64,000 bases of DNA from Hanleya hanleyi. Its lineage: Eukaryota > Mollusca > Polyplacophora > Lepidopleurida > Hanleyidae. A program made the position numbers and the translations under genes. Location: NCBI GenBank assembly GCA_036873755.1, contig JAVTVY010016129.1, positions 1 through 64,000 of the forward strand. The letters are read 5' to 3'. The notes below the pieces were generated by a model, which saw only the letters and a program-made list of their open reading frames with translations, was not told where the DNA came from and ran no database searches. Positions 18,540 through 27,999 of this stretch are shown here, piece after piece (the first letter of the stretch is position 1; each line of letters opens with the position of its first letter).

Positions 18540-19368
18540 ACCACACGAAAAAAATGGTCCTCGTCGAACCACGGTTCCTTCAAAACCTCCAATCGCCCAA
18601 CCCTGTTCTACGGTGAAGACCATAAACACTCTCGATGAAGAGATGCAACAGATCTTACAGAGACCGGGGTTAAGCGACAGTGAGAAAGTACAACGGTACA
18701 ATGAGACGCTTCAACGGTACATGACGTTCATGGACCAATACAAAACCCTCTCTACCCCACCACCACCACCACCACCACCACGCGACACACCGCCGACCTC
18801 AGCACCGCTCCAACAGCCGCCATTACCAGGGGTATCACCCACAGCCCCACAGTGGGTGGAAGACGAAGTGCTGAAGAGTGTACCTGCATCGTTCAAGAAA
18901 CAAGCTGGCCTGGTATTACAACGGATGAAACAGAATCCTAACATGACTTGGAATGATAAAGGCGAACTCCTGGTACAGAATCAGGTGGTCCCCGGGACCC
19001 ACATGACGGATTTAGTGAATGACCTGATGCGTCAACGCAGGTCGCACACAGATCCTCGAGGATGTGAGGTCTTCGCTCAAGGCTTGAAAGACATGCATGT
19101 ACCTCAGGAATTGGTGGGGAATCCCCACCGCTGGGCCTTTATGCAGCGGACCCAGCAATCGCCGAGTGGCCCACTATCTTCTTGGGAAGCCGAATGGGAA
19201 CCGGAGTCACCCCCCAAAACACCACCACAACGGGCACCTTCTTTTCAGGCCTTTAAAAAACCATCCTTGATCAGGACACCCCACGTCTCCAGAGCCGTGA
19301 CACGTAGCAAGTCACCGCGACGAACACGACGCCGGACACAACCGCCCAAGGCCTGGAACACCTATTAA
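18536..19368 (+). pseudogene. Proline-rich virion-type protein, frameshifted near the start
   Basis: ATG 18536 overlaps the previous stop (ATGA) and starts MVLVEPRFLQNLQ-type residues. That frame ends at 18616, and the main body continues in another frame (TINTLDEEMQQIL onward) to 19368. A shift therefore lies at about 18590-18612. The body has a helical segment (SEKVQRYNETLQRYMTFMDQ), an eight-proline tract encoded by CCA repeats at 18759-18780, a middle domain of unknown fold (QWVEDEVLKSVPASFKKQA), and a strongly basic C-terminus (TRSKSPRRTRRR). In related elements a gene of this type sits between the ATPase and penton genes. Its function is not known. The basic tail suggests nucleic-acid binding or nuclear import. 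Confidence 0.55.
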
Positions 19369-19370
19369 AA
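19363..19370 (+). promoter_or_regulatory. TATA-like TATTAAAA overlapping a stop codon
   Basis: TATTAAAA contains the TAA stop (19366-19368) of the preceding gene and lies 39 bp before ATG 19402 of the penton-like gene. It is the third stop-in-TATA junction in the element. Confidence 0.45.
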
Positions 19371-19401
19371 CCAACAGCAGCAGCAGGACAGCTCAGTCGC
19401 C

Positions 19402-20190
19402 ATGTTTTACCTCACCCTACCCAGTAACAGTTCGCTGGATGTGTTTCCTGACAACACCTTGGCCAAGTACGTCACCCAGTTACCGCAACCGTTGCATTTG
19501 CCTGAACGATGGGAATGTGGCCTCGTGGATATCCAATATCCTTACTCGTGGTACAACGTGCGAGCCAATGAAGTGTGGTACGAGGTGACCTACGAAGGCA
19601 AAAACACCCGACTCACCCTCCCCGAAGGCCAATACGATACCCCCAAGGAGTTCATGCATTGGCTGACAAGACTGTTGCATTATAAGGCTCTACGGGAGGT
19701 CACCAATGTTTCAAAACCCATCAAATCCTTTCCCTTCAAGAATCACGTGGACTTCGATTACAACGCACACAACGACAAGGCACAGATCCTCCACACCGCC
19801 AACGTGAGTGTCGTACTGAGTCCTATCCTACAGCAAATGCTGGGTCTCGCTCACGCGACCTACACGGGTCCATCCGAGGATCATGGCCAGATCCCGATGG
19901 ATATGAAGTCGGGTATGTACGGACTCTACGTCTACTCGGACGTAGTCGACAACCACATCGTGGGCGATATCAACACACCTCTGTTACGGGTGGTCCCCAT
20001 TAGAAAGACGTATGGAGATCAAGTCACCTACAGTTTCACTCACATGCTCTACCTACCCGTACGACAAACCGACATCAACACTATCACGGTGGATATAAGA
20101 GATGACACGGGACGACCGGTGGCATTCGAACGAGAAAAAGCGGTGCTGACACTTCATTTTCGACAAGCACGTGCTCCCCACTTCGCATAA
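19402..20190 (+). CDS. Penton-like minor capsid protein
   Basis: An intact 262-residue protein. The N-terminus (MFYLTLPSNSSLDVFPDNTLAKYVTQLP is the region, residues 1-28) and the phrase ERWECGLVDIQYPYSW are typical of the Polinton minor capsid (penton) family, which has a single jelly-roll fold and forms the capsid vertices. Alternating hydrophobic strands run throughout (LHFRQA near the end). There is no signal peptide or membrane span. It lies between the proline-rich gene and the core-like gene. Its stop shares one base with the next start (TAATG), a compact junction. The frame is unbroken, unlike its upstream neighbours. Identification is by family resemblance and gene order. Confidence 0.85.
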   Translation: MFYLTLPSNSSLDVFPDNTLAKYVTQLPQPLHLPERWECGLVDIQYPYSWYNVRANEVWYEVTYEGKNTRLTLPEGQYDTPKEFMHWLTRLLHYKALREVTNVSKPIKSFPFKNHVDFDYNAHNDKAQILHTANVSVVLSPILQQMLGLAHATYTGPSEDHGQIPMDMKSGMYGLYVYSDVVDNHIVGDINTPLLRVVPIRKTYGDQVTYSFTHMLYLPVRQTDINTITVDIRDDTGRPVAFEREKAVLTLHFRQARAPHFA

Positions 20191-20594
20191 TGAAGGTCCC
20201 TTACGAGTGCGATGCACGCAGCTATATGGACTATTATGCCCAACAGGCCGGGGGTGGCCTTCCCGTCTTTAGTGGTGCACGCATGCAACCAGGACATGGG
20301 CTGGGGAACATACTCGGGAGCATCGTCAAAACGTTCCTGCCCTTGGTGACCCGTGGGGTGAAAGCAATCGGCAAACAAGCGGTACGCAGTGGACTGCAAG
20401 TGGCCGGTGATGTCTTGGGGGGTACGGCACCCAACGAAGCCTTGAAACGGCGGGCCAAAGAAGCGGGAGGCGTCTTGGTGGCCAAAGCACAACGCACCGT
20501 AGGGAATAAAAGACCTGCACCACCGAGGCCCCGCGCCAGTCGACGACCGACCCAGCGACGACGCACATCGAAGACCCAGGATATCTTTTCTTAA
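20190..20594 (+). CDS. Core-like basic virion protein
   Basis: A 134-residue protein with three parts. The N-terminus ends in a glycine-rich block (QQAGGGLPVFSGARMQPGHG). A central amphipathic helical region follows (LGNILGSIVKTFLPLVTRGV, then GKQAVRSGLQVAGDVLGG). The C-terminus is very basic (RPRASRRPTQRRRTSK) and ends QDIFS. The layout matches small DNA-binding or pVI/pX-like proteins of Polintons and adenovirus-type viruses, found directly upstream of the major capsid gene. It starts on the last base of the penton-like stop and ends two bases before the capsid ATG. Likely roles are DNA condensation or capsid-DNA bridging, by inference. Confidence 0.7.
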   Translation: MKVPYECDARSYMDYYAQQAGGGLPVFSGARMQPGHGLGNILGSIVKTFLPLVTRGVKAIGKQAVRSGLQVAGDVLGGTAPNEALKRRAKEAGGVLVAKAQRTVGNKRPAPPRPRASRRPTQRRRTSKTQDIFS

Positions 20595-20596
20595 AC

Positions 20597-22375
20597 ATGT
20601 CCTTGATCCACGCAGAGTCCTGCCCCTCCACCAACAGTGAATTTGATTTGTGGACCGTGCCGCCCACACAGACCAGTGCCGAACAAGGATTATGGGTGGA
20701 GCATCTCCCGCTCTCCAGCATCAACGAAACAGGGCCCATCGAGTTCACCATCAGTAATGCGGATACGGCCTATGTGGATTTAGCCCATACATACTTGTAT
20801 GTGAAGGCCAAGGTCGTCAATGGGGATGGCTCCAGAATTATCCAAGCTGCAACGGTGGGCCCGACGAATCTCTGGCTGCACTCGATGTTTCAACTGGTGG
20901 ATATTTTTCTCAGCGACAAATTCATCAGTGACTCGACCAACACGTACCCCTATCGAGCCTACATCGAGACGCTGTTGTCGTATGGACGAGAGGCTAAAAA
21001 ATCTCAGCTGACAGCCGCTTTATTCTACCAGGACACAGCCGAGCACATGAGCACGGTGGACAATGAAGGATATAACAAACGGAAGGCTTTCACCGCCAAT
21101 GGCGCCTCGGTGGATCTCATGGGTCGACTGCACGCAGACATTTTCATGCAAGACCGGTACCTCTTGAAGAAGATCCCCATCAAAATCCGACTGATACGGG
21201 CGCCTCCGACCTTCGCCTTGATGGCCACTGACGTAGACGGACAGGCAGCCGACTATAAGATTGCCATCCAAGACGCAGTCCTGCATGTCCGAAAAGTGAA
21301 ACCGAATCCAGCCGTTCAACTGGGACACATGAAAGCCTTGGAAACAAAACCAGCCCAGTACCCTAACCGACGTGTACAAACCAAAGTGTTCTCTGTGCCT
21401 GCTGGAAATATGAGCGCCAACAAAGAAAACCTGTTCCTGGGCGAACTACCCAAGCGATTGATCCTGGCCTGTGTGGAAAATACCAGTCTCAGCGGAGCCT
21501 ACCCAGAGAATCCGTTTGACTTTAAACATTTCGGCATCAATTTTGTGGCCCTGCATGTGGACGGACAACAGGTGCCAGCCACGGCCTTAACACCGAACTT
21601 TGGGCGCGCGAATTTCATTCGAGCTTATCAGAGCCTGTTTACAGCCACCGGTCAAATCGACCAGGACGAAGGGAATATGATCAGTCGGGAGGACTACGCG
21701 AACGGATACACGTTGTTCTGTTTCGATCTGACCCCCACCTTAGAGAACGACCATCAGCTGGCCCTGGCCAAGCAAGGCAATTTACGGTTGGAAATCCACT
21801 TTGCACGAGCCCTCGGGACCACCGTCAATGTGATCTGCTACGCCGAGTTTGACAACATCATTCAAGTGGACAAGGCGCGCAACGTCCTGTGTGACTTTCC
21901 ACCTAACATGGATACAGACCAGATAACCACCGTGCTGGAGAATGACCCAGGGACACGTATGGTCTTTCAAGGGGTGTTCGCCCGAGATGTGTTCCCATTA
22001 GACCGTGTGTATCCTGCTGCTTACGTTCTCAACACGGACCCGATGGATCGGCCGGGTGAACATTGGGTGGCCGTGTACTTGACAGAACAGCAGGGCGAAT
22101 GCTTTGACCCGTACGGCCTGCCACCCCTCCATCCCGATTTAACAGACTTCATGGATCAAGGCACAGAGACGTGGTGTTGGAACAGTCAAACGTTGCAAAG
22201 CCTGACCAGTAGCGTGTGCGGACAATATTGCTTGTTTTACCTGTACCATCGATGCCGGGGCAGAACCTTATCTACCATCGTACAGATGTTTGACGAGTAC
22301 CCCAAGGCCGAGGACCGCGATGTATATGACTGGGCCGCCCATCATTTCAACGTACAAGCCCCGTTCTTGGCTTAA
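20597..22375 (+). CDS. Major capsid protein fused to adenain-type protease
   Basis: One 592-codon frame holds two proteins that are normally separate. Residues 1-437 are the Polinton double-jelly-roll major capsid protein (the family often annotated as F54H12.2-like), with MSLIHAESCPSTNSEFDLW at the start and AEFDNIIQVDKARNVLCDF at the end. Residue 438 is a methionine (ATG 21908), and residues 438-592 form a C5-type cysteine protease. Its triad is H489 (in EHWVAVY), D504 (in CFDPYG) and C541 (in SSVCGQYC); Q534 could serve the oxyanion hole. The protease would mature capsid proteins. No stop separates the two, so either the element makes a fusion that self-cleaves, or the internal ATG is used, or an ancestral stop was lost. 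Confidence 0.92.
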   Translation: MSLIHAESCPSTNSEFDLWTVPPTQTSAEQGLWVEHLPLSSINETGPIEFTISNADTAYVDLAHTYLYVKAKVVNGDGSRIIQAATVGPTNLWLHSMFQLVDIFLSDKFISDSTNTYPYRAYIETLLSYGREAKKSQLTAALFYQDTAEHMSTVDNEGYNKRKAFTANGASVDLMGRLHADIFMQDRYLLKKIPIKIRLIRAPPTFALMATDVDGQAADYKIAIQDAVLHVRKVKPNPAVQLGHMKALETKPAQYPNRRVQTKVFSVPAGNMSANKENLFLGELPKRLILACVENTSLSGAYPENPFDFKHFGINFVALHVDGQQVPATALTPNFGRANFIRAYQSLFTATGQIDQDEGNMISREDYANGYTLFCFDLTPTLENDHQLALAKQGNLRLEIHFARALGTTVNVICYAEFDNIIQVDKARNVLCDFPPNMDTDQITTVLENDPGTRMVFQGVFARDVFPLDRVYPAAYVLNTDPMDRPGEHWVAVYLTEQQGECFDPYGLPPLHPDLTDFMDQGTETWCWNSQTLQSLTSSVCGQYCLFYLYHRCRGRTLSTIVQMFDEYPKAEDRDVYDWAAHHFNVQAPFLA

Positions 22376-22490
22376 GTTCTTTCAATGTACAAGCCCCCAT
22401 GTTCTGGGCTTAAGTTTACAAGCCCCTGTTCTGGGCTTCAGTTCTTTCAATGTACAAGCCCCCTGTTCTGGGCTTCGGTTGTCACGTGGT
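22340..22490 (+). repeat. Tandem copies of the protease gene 3' end with hairpins
   Basis: The last codons and stop (TTTCAACGTACAAGCCCC to GGCTTAAG) are repeated about three more times in the 3' flank: TTTCAATGTACAAGCCCCC followed by GTTCTGGGCTT. Each copy forms a short hairpin, AAGCCC pairing with GGGCTT. The first hairpin includes the stop codon region. A 3'-UTR role is possible. Confidence 0.7.
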
Positions 22491-22522
22491 TGTTCTCACG
22501 TTGTTGTTGTTAGTTATTGTTG

Positions 22523-22528
22523 AATAAA
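22523..22528 (+). terminator. Poly(A) signal of the capsid transcript
   Basis: AATAAA about 150 bp after the protease stop, following a TTG-rich run, and followed by an A9 tract at about 22549. It is the last such signal before the right TIR. Confidence 0.6.
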
Positions 22529-23149
22529 AAACAAAATGAGGTCTCACAAAAAAAAAACCCTGTCTTGTGTGTTTTCTATATGAGCATAATGCATGAAACT
22601 GGCTTTGAACACCGTATTAGCCAATCAGTGGCCTAAAATGGAGCCAAAGGTAACCCATCCATGTCCAGAAAACATTACCCGGGTGTACAAGAGCCCGGAT
22701 GTAGGCGCGGGCGTAGGCCAAAGCATCCTAGTTCCCGGATGTAGGCGCAGACGTGAGCGAAATTCTAGTACCCGTCCATTGGCTCATTTTCTCGACCGCT
22801 GATTGGTGCAAATGGAACTGCCCATCCTTCCCACGTTCATTTACAATCCCCTTTTTGGGTTCAAGCTCTGTATATCGATGCCGCAACATTGTTGCCGAAC
22901 CTTGCCGAAAGGGAGACCTTTGACCTTTTGACCTGGATGTGACCTTTGACCTTTTGACCCGACGTTCATCCGCGCACTTCCGGTGATGCCGCGCACTTCC
23001 GGATAACCCGCGCGCGCGCTGCGGTCGGGGCGGGCCGGCCCGGGCCGGGAAAAATCCCACAGACAGGTCAGTACATACATTCCTATCATGTTCCCAGGTC
23101 ACACCCCATTCACACAGACCGGAAGTGACGTCATACCCCTAATTTTACA

Positions 23150-24215
23150 TGCACCCATCCATGACTGGATGCCCCTTCACGAATGCTTCACTTTGATACC
23201 TCACTCGACTCCATCGGACTATTAGTGGCTCACCTAGAACGCAAAAACGTCTATTTCCACACCCGTTTCCCACAATTCCCTGTCTGCGCATGCGCAGAAT
23301 GTGGACAACGGCCGAGACACTACTCCAGGCGGTTGCTCCCTCACATATGCTTCACATGGATACCTCACTCGACTTCATCGGCTCATTAGTGGCTCGCCTA
23401 GGCCCCAGAACGTCTATTTCCATACACTTTCTCTACTGCGCATGCACAGAATGACGTCAGTTCCACGTCACACCCAGCCCGTTGGATACTCCCTCACGTA
23501 TGTTTTACATTGATACCTCACTCGATCCAATTGGCCCAATAGTGGCCCACCTAAACCCCAACACGTCTATTTCTATACTACGGCCAGACTGCGCATGCGC
23601 AGACTATTGACAACGAACGACACACTAGCCCAGGCGGATGCTTCCTCACGACAGCTTCCAAATAAGACCTCATACGACACCATAGGATCATTAGGCACTC
23701 ACCTAAACCCTAAAACGTCTATTTGCACACCCTTTTCCCAGAATTCCCTGTCTGCGCATGCGCAGAATGTTGACAACGGCCGAGACACTAGTCCAATCGG
23801 ATGCCCCCTCACATATGCTTCACATTGATACCTCACTCAACTCCATCGGCTCATTAGTGGCTCACCTAGATCCCAAAACGTCTATTTTCATACCCTTTGT
23901 CTATTGCGCATGCGCAGAATGACGATATTCCGACCCCACATCCATCCAGTGGGATGCCCCGTCACACAGGCTTCACATTGATGCCTCACTCGACCCCATC
24001 GGTCCATTAGTGGCCCACCTAGGCCCCAAAACGGCTATTTCCATACCCTTTGTTTACCGCGCATGCGCAGAATGACGATATTTCAACCCCACACCCAGCC
24101 CGTCGGATGCGCCTTCACGAATGCTTCACATTGATACCTCATACGACTCCATCGACCCACTAGTGGCCCACCTAGACCCCAAAACGTCTATTTCCATACA
24201 CTTTGTCTATAGATT
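23150..24215 (-). repeat. About 150-bp units with the NRF1-like palindrome, right TIR
   Basis: Roughly seven units of the same repeat as at 13045-13500. TGCGCATGCGCA occurs at 23285, 23590, 23753 and 23905, with close variants at about 23438 (GCGCATGCACAG) and 24058 (CGCGCATGCGCA). The array is about 600 bp longer than its left-arm partner. Confidence 0.8.
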
Positions 24216-24289
24216 TAATATGCATTCCTAGTACCCGTCCTCTGCATGGCAGAACTGTACAACCCAGAACAAGTATGGACATGCCTTGA

Positions 24290-24530
24290 TCTCGGGGAGC
24301 CAGGTGTTCGGCACATGAGCTCACTCACGCAGACGCCAGACCAGGTGTTCACGGTCGCCGCAACATTGTAGCGAACGTGCAACAATGTTGCAATTCGGGG
24401 AGCCAGGTGTTCGGCACGTGAACTCACTCACGCAGACACATATGCACCAGACCAGGTGTTCACGATGCCGCAACATTGTAGCGAACGTGCAACAATGTTG
24501 CAATTCGGGGAGCCAGGTGTTCGGCACGTG
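24290..24530 (-). repeat. About 100-bp direct repeats in the right TIR
   Basis: Mirror of the 12735-13000 array. CCAGGTGTTC(G/A)(G/C)-type blocks alternate with GCAACAATGTTGCAATTCGG. No gene is present. Confidence 0.75.
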
Positions 24531-24936
24531 ACAACCCCCAGCCCAAGCAGACGTCAGCGAAATTCTGGCGGGGAAACCCCCAGAGACAGGTCAGTACATG
24601 TCCTATCATGTTCAAAAATGACCATCCCCATACCCATACAGGCCTGTATATTGTATAATACAGACCCCTATTGTAGGGGTAATCGAAAAGACACGGACCT
24701 GACCGAAAAGACACGGAGGTACCCATCGGACAGCACCGATAAGACACGAAGGTGAACGGCATTGTGGAAAAACTCCACAGACAGGTCAGTACATATCCTA
24801 TCATGTTCACAGGTCACGCCCCATTCACCCAGACCGGAAGTGACGTCATACCTGCAAGAGCGCCCCCTGGCGGAAGAAAGGAACCAAGAGTTACCTCCCT
24901 GGAAAACCTGGCTTTAAATCCGTTATATATACTACT

Positions 24937-24942
24937 CATATG
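24937..24942. other. Target-site duplication CATATG, right
   Basis: Exact match to 11894-11899 immediately outside the ACTACT end of element 1. Confidence 0.9.
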
Positions 24943-25755
24943 CCTCTTGCTTCAGCGTTCAATTCTGTTGTCGATTTATTAAATAATCATTGGGTAAATC
25001 ATCTGGTATTTAAATTCAGCGATATCACCTTCACTTCACCTGATTGCTATCCACCACTACAAAATTTAACAGTTTGTTTTCAAATGAGTTCCGTTGACTA
25101 GGTTTTGTCTTACTGTACCGGAAAAGGCGATGATCTTGCTTTTCCATCACGCGGATGCACAAATTATGCAGGCGAGCATTTAAGATCATCGAGCATAAAC
25201 ACAGTTCATCAACACTACATCATAAAGTATCTACATAGAAACTTCATACATATTTGGGGTAAATTGATTGACAAATTCTCTTCCTGGCTTTTTCAAGGTC
25301 TGTTATCGAAAATAATCGACCCAAATCACCACGAGTAGCGAATAGTTTCTCTTTTCTGTGCATACGATAAACCAAATATTGTTCTATGGTATAAATTTTC
25401 GAGATAGAAAAGTTTATAGGAACAGCTTTTGTATCACATTTGTATTGCACATGAGAACATCACATAGATAATCTTGAACTCAAGTAGGTAACAAACGTCT
25501 TTCGGTAGAGGTGAAAATAACAATAGCAATAATAAGGCATAATATTCGCTAAAAATGTATTATACATAATACATATAAGCTACATTATTGCATTATACAC
25601 AGCTATCGTTGTCAATGAAATTCTGTAAACATATTAATGCTCTTACAGAAATTCTTTGATCAGAAATGATTTGATAACATTGATTTAGTTCGGGATGAAC
25701 ATACATCATAGAAATCATTATTAGGCCTATACGGAAACTGTTATAATATGGGTAC
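24943..25755. other. No gene seen
   Basis: AT-rich flanking DNA between element 1 and a split SINE. Only short open frames without recognisable domains. Confidence 0.5.
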
Positions 25756-25757
25756 GG

Positions 25758-26478
25758 CTTATAGCGTTGGACACACCGGTTCTCGTCAGATCACCGAAGT
25801 TAAAGGTGAAATGCAAAGGTTTTCCTATTTCCCTATTTATATTCTTCGCGGGCTAGTTTATGATGGAAATATCAGCCCAAATACTCTGTTTGGTTTTATC
25901 TGAAGTATTTTGTCTCCTGATAGCTTTTGAAAAGTGCTTCGAAGTTGGCATCTCAAGCCCGGCCGATTTCAGAAATGAAATCCGCATCGCTTATCTGCCC
26001 TTGTTTGACGTTCGTTTGTGACGTCACATCAGACCATCTGGCTGGGCGTCAATACTTGTAACGTTCAGTCTCCGGGCGGCTGGTCTGACGTGACGTCACA
26101 ACCAAGGAAAGATAAGCGATGACGTTTTGCAAATCTGAACTCAGCTGTGCTAGGGATAACAACTTTTAAAAAGATTCTAGCAGACAAGATAATTCAAATT
26201 ACACCAAGTGAAGTAGATAGACTGGTATTTCTATCATTATTCAACCTATATAAAATGCGAAAAGGAGAATCAAAAAACCTTTGCATTTCACCTTTAAGCA
26301 ACGTTACTCGGTCACTTGGATGGGTGACCGGGTGCTGTACTGGCTGAGCTGATCAGTGTCCAGGGTAATAGGAACTGTGAGCACTCTCGTGTTCTGGCAC
26401 ATGTAGGCACCGTCCTGATATGATTGAAACAAGGTTGAAAACGACGTTAAACCCTACTACTCACTCACTCACTGACTG
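25758..26478 (+). mobile_element. 5S-rRNA-derived SINE split by a MITE
   Basis: The 5' part (25758-25803) carries 5S rRNA sequence CCGGTTCTCGTCAGATCACC and GAAGTTAA. The rest (26294-26478) resumes with GCAACG...CTTGGATGGGTGACCGGGTG, the 5S internal promoter (box C) region, then a unique body and the tail GTTGAAAACGACGTTAAACC plus (ACTC)n. The intact arrangement is seen at 42265-42485. The 5S-like head classifies it as a SINE3-type element, transcribed by RNA polymerase III. Confidence 0.88.
25804..26293. mobile_element. TTAA-flanked MITE, 490 bp, inside the SINE
   Basis: The terminal inverted repeat AGGTGAAATGCAAAGGTTTT is present at both ends, with TTAA at 25800-25803 and 26294-26297. The TTAA is part of the 5S sequence GAAGTTAAGC, so the empty site is readable from the other SINE copy. 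No transposase. The TIR differs from that of the MITE at 7469-8485, so the two are separate families that use TTAA. Confidence 0.92.
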
Positions 26479-26479
26479 T

Positions 26480-27417
26480 ATTATAATATGGAGACGTCAC
26501 TTTATAGGACAGGTTTATAAAAAAAACTACTTCTGCAAAACAGAAACGAAAAGTGTAGGACTATATTATTACAATTTACAACAAACAGTGGGAATTGAGA
26601 TTGCGTAAACCACATCACACTGAATCTGGTGATCAACATCTCCAACATATAGTTTTCTCGGTGTGTATATCCTTTGTTGTGAAAATACTCTTGTAGTTGA
26701 CTTTATGTTCATTTGTCAAATTCAGCAGTGGACATAAGTAAGAAAAGGCTTTACTAAAATAGCGACTAATACATGGTTTCCAACATTGCGGACAGCTAGT
26801 TTTAAGGGAACGGCTTGCCCGGTCTGCCGCGGTTGTTACCACGTGACAGCCGGTAGACTCAACCTGTTGAGAAATTTCAATGAATTTTTTTGAAGTTGTT
26901 TCGGGCTTGCGTCGTCACTTAATGGGTTCTAATTCACATGATCAATAAACGACAGGTATAAGCGACATTTCACAGGTACGATCTAGTGTCACTCTAGAAT
27001 AATCAGAAGCGGAAAAATCAGATGATGAAGTCGAGATAGATTGTTATGCAATCACACCAAGTTCTAATGGAACAGGAATATCACAAACAATACACTTGGT
27101 AGCTGTGGGTCAACCCTCAGTTCAAGAAAATGAATATCAAACTTCTTGGAGACAAAGAACGTATATAAGTCTTTACGTTAAAATGTTAAGTCAACATGAT
27201 ATATGACTTCTGAGACAAGATTGTCTCAGGAGACCAAGACGTTAAAAGTCTGGAGAGAACCCTCCATCGAGTACCTTTCTCGAGTATTGACATTTAATAG
27301 ACTGGCACTCTGGATATGAGTAATTAAACAGACCAATTACAACTTAATAGGGAGAGATAAAATCTTTTCCTAAACAATCTATTCACATTTACCAGGGCCA
27401 ACAAAATAGGATTGGTA
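26480..27417. other. No gene supported
   Basis: Mostly AT-rich. A stretch open for about 68 codons at 27001-27208 (SDDEVEIDCYAITPSS) has no ATG near its start and no recognisable domain, so it is not called. Confidence 0.45.
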
Positions 27418-27423
27418 CATGCC
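27418..27423. other. Target-site duplication CATGCC, left
   Basis: Abuts AGTAGTAGGGA at 27424 and is repeated exactly at 40473-40478. It is the 6-bp duplication of the second Polinton-type element. Confidence 0.9.
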
Positions 27424-27590
27424 AGTAGTAGGGAAAGGCTATTTAAACTCAGGTTTTCCAGGGAGGTAACTCTTGGTTCCTTTTTTCCGCCAGGGGGCGC
27501 CACCAGCTCAAGAGACCAAAAACTACCTCCAACACACAAGAGTTCCAATCTAGGGGGAGGTAACTCCAAGTCACTATAGTTCCGGCAAAG
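27424..27590. repeat. Left TIR of element 2
   Basis: Reverse complement of 40306-40472. Identity stops near CTATAGTTCCGGCAAAGG. Beyond it, the segment CCGGAAAGATCTCCACGATG...GCTGCTTG (27655-27715) recurs at 34085-34145. Confidence 0.9.
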
Positions 27591-27975
27591 GCAACAGTAC
27601 TGGCCAGCCTACATTCACGAGCAGGCACGTTCACCAGCAGGACCGTATTCACCAGCAGGGCCGGAAAGATCTCCACGATGTATGGACGATAACTCTGCTC
27701 AGCTGCTTGCGGCAGTATTAAGCAACAATGCATACTACTAGAATGTTCTTCGTCACAAAAGTAACCATAAAGAGTAAAAGTAAATATTTTTTCCGCCAGA
27801 TGTTTTTCTCTGGTGTAAAAAGATGTCCAGCCACCCTGAAATTACAGCTCTGTCGTCAGTCAGTTTCATTCGTAGCGCCGACAGTGCTTGTTTTTTATTT
27901 TTCTTGTTACCATTTGTCCTTTGGTGTTGAATATTTCGCCTGCTGCTGCTGGTCTTATTCTGGGGATCAATTAAT

Positions 27976-27999
27976 GAGGAGGGGGGGGGGGGGGGGGGG
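27976..27999. repeat. G homopolymer run
   Basis: About 20 consecutive G residues after GAGGA. A site where assembly length is likely unreliable. Confidence 0.8.

Larger units (their letters stand above)
11900..24936 (+). mobile_element. Polinton/Maverick (adintovirus-like) element 1
   Basis: A 13,037-bp element bounded by long TIRs starting AGTAGTATATATAACGG and a CATATG target duplication. The central 8.7 kb carries rightward genes for integrase, packaging ATPase, penton-like minor capsid, core-like protein, major capsid and adenain-type protease, the hallmark set of Polintons. There is no room for, and no trace of, the family's usual protein-primed DNA polymerase B (typically over 1000 codons). 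Several genes are frameshifted, so this copy is probably defective or its assembly contains indel errors. The left TIR carries a later 421-bp MITE. Confidence 0.95.
22694..24936. repeat. Right terminal inverted repeat of element 1
   Basis: Reverse complement of 11900-13976, without the MITE and with more 150-bp units. It ends ...ATATATACTACT, followed directly by CATATG. Net arm length without the MITE is about 1.65 kb on the left and 2.24 kb on the right. Confidence 0.95.

Noticed and set aside
27001..27208. Possible exon (SDDEVEIDCYAITPSS...)
   Set aside because: No start codon, no clear splice sites and no domain; 68 open codons in AT-rich DNA are not enough.
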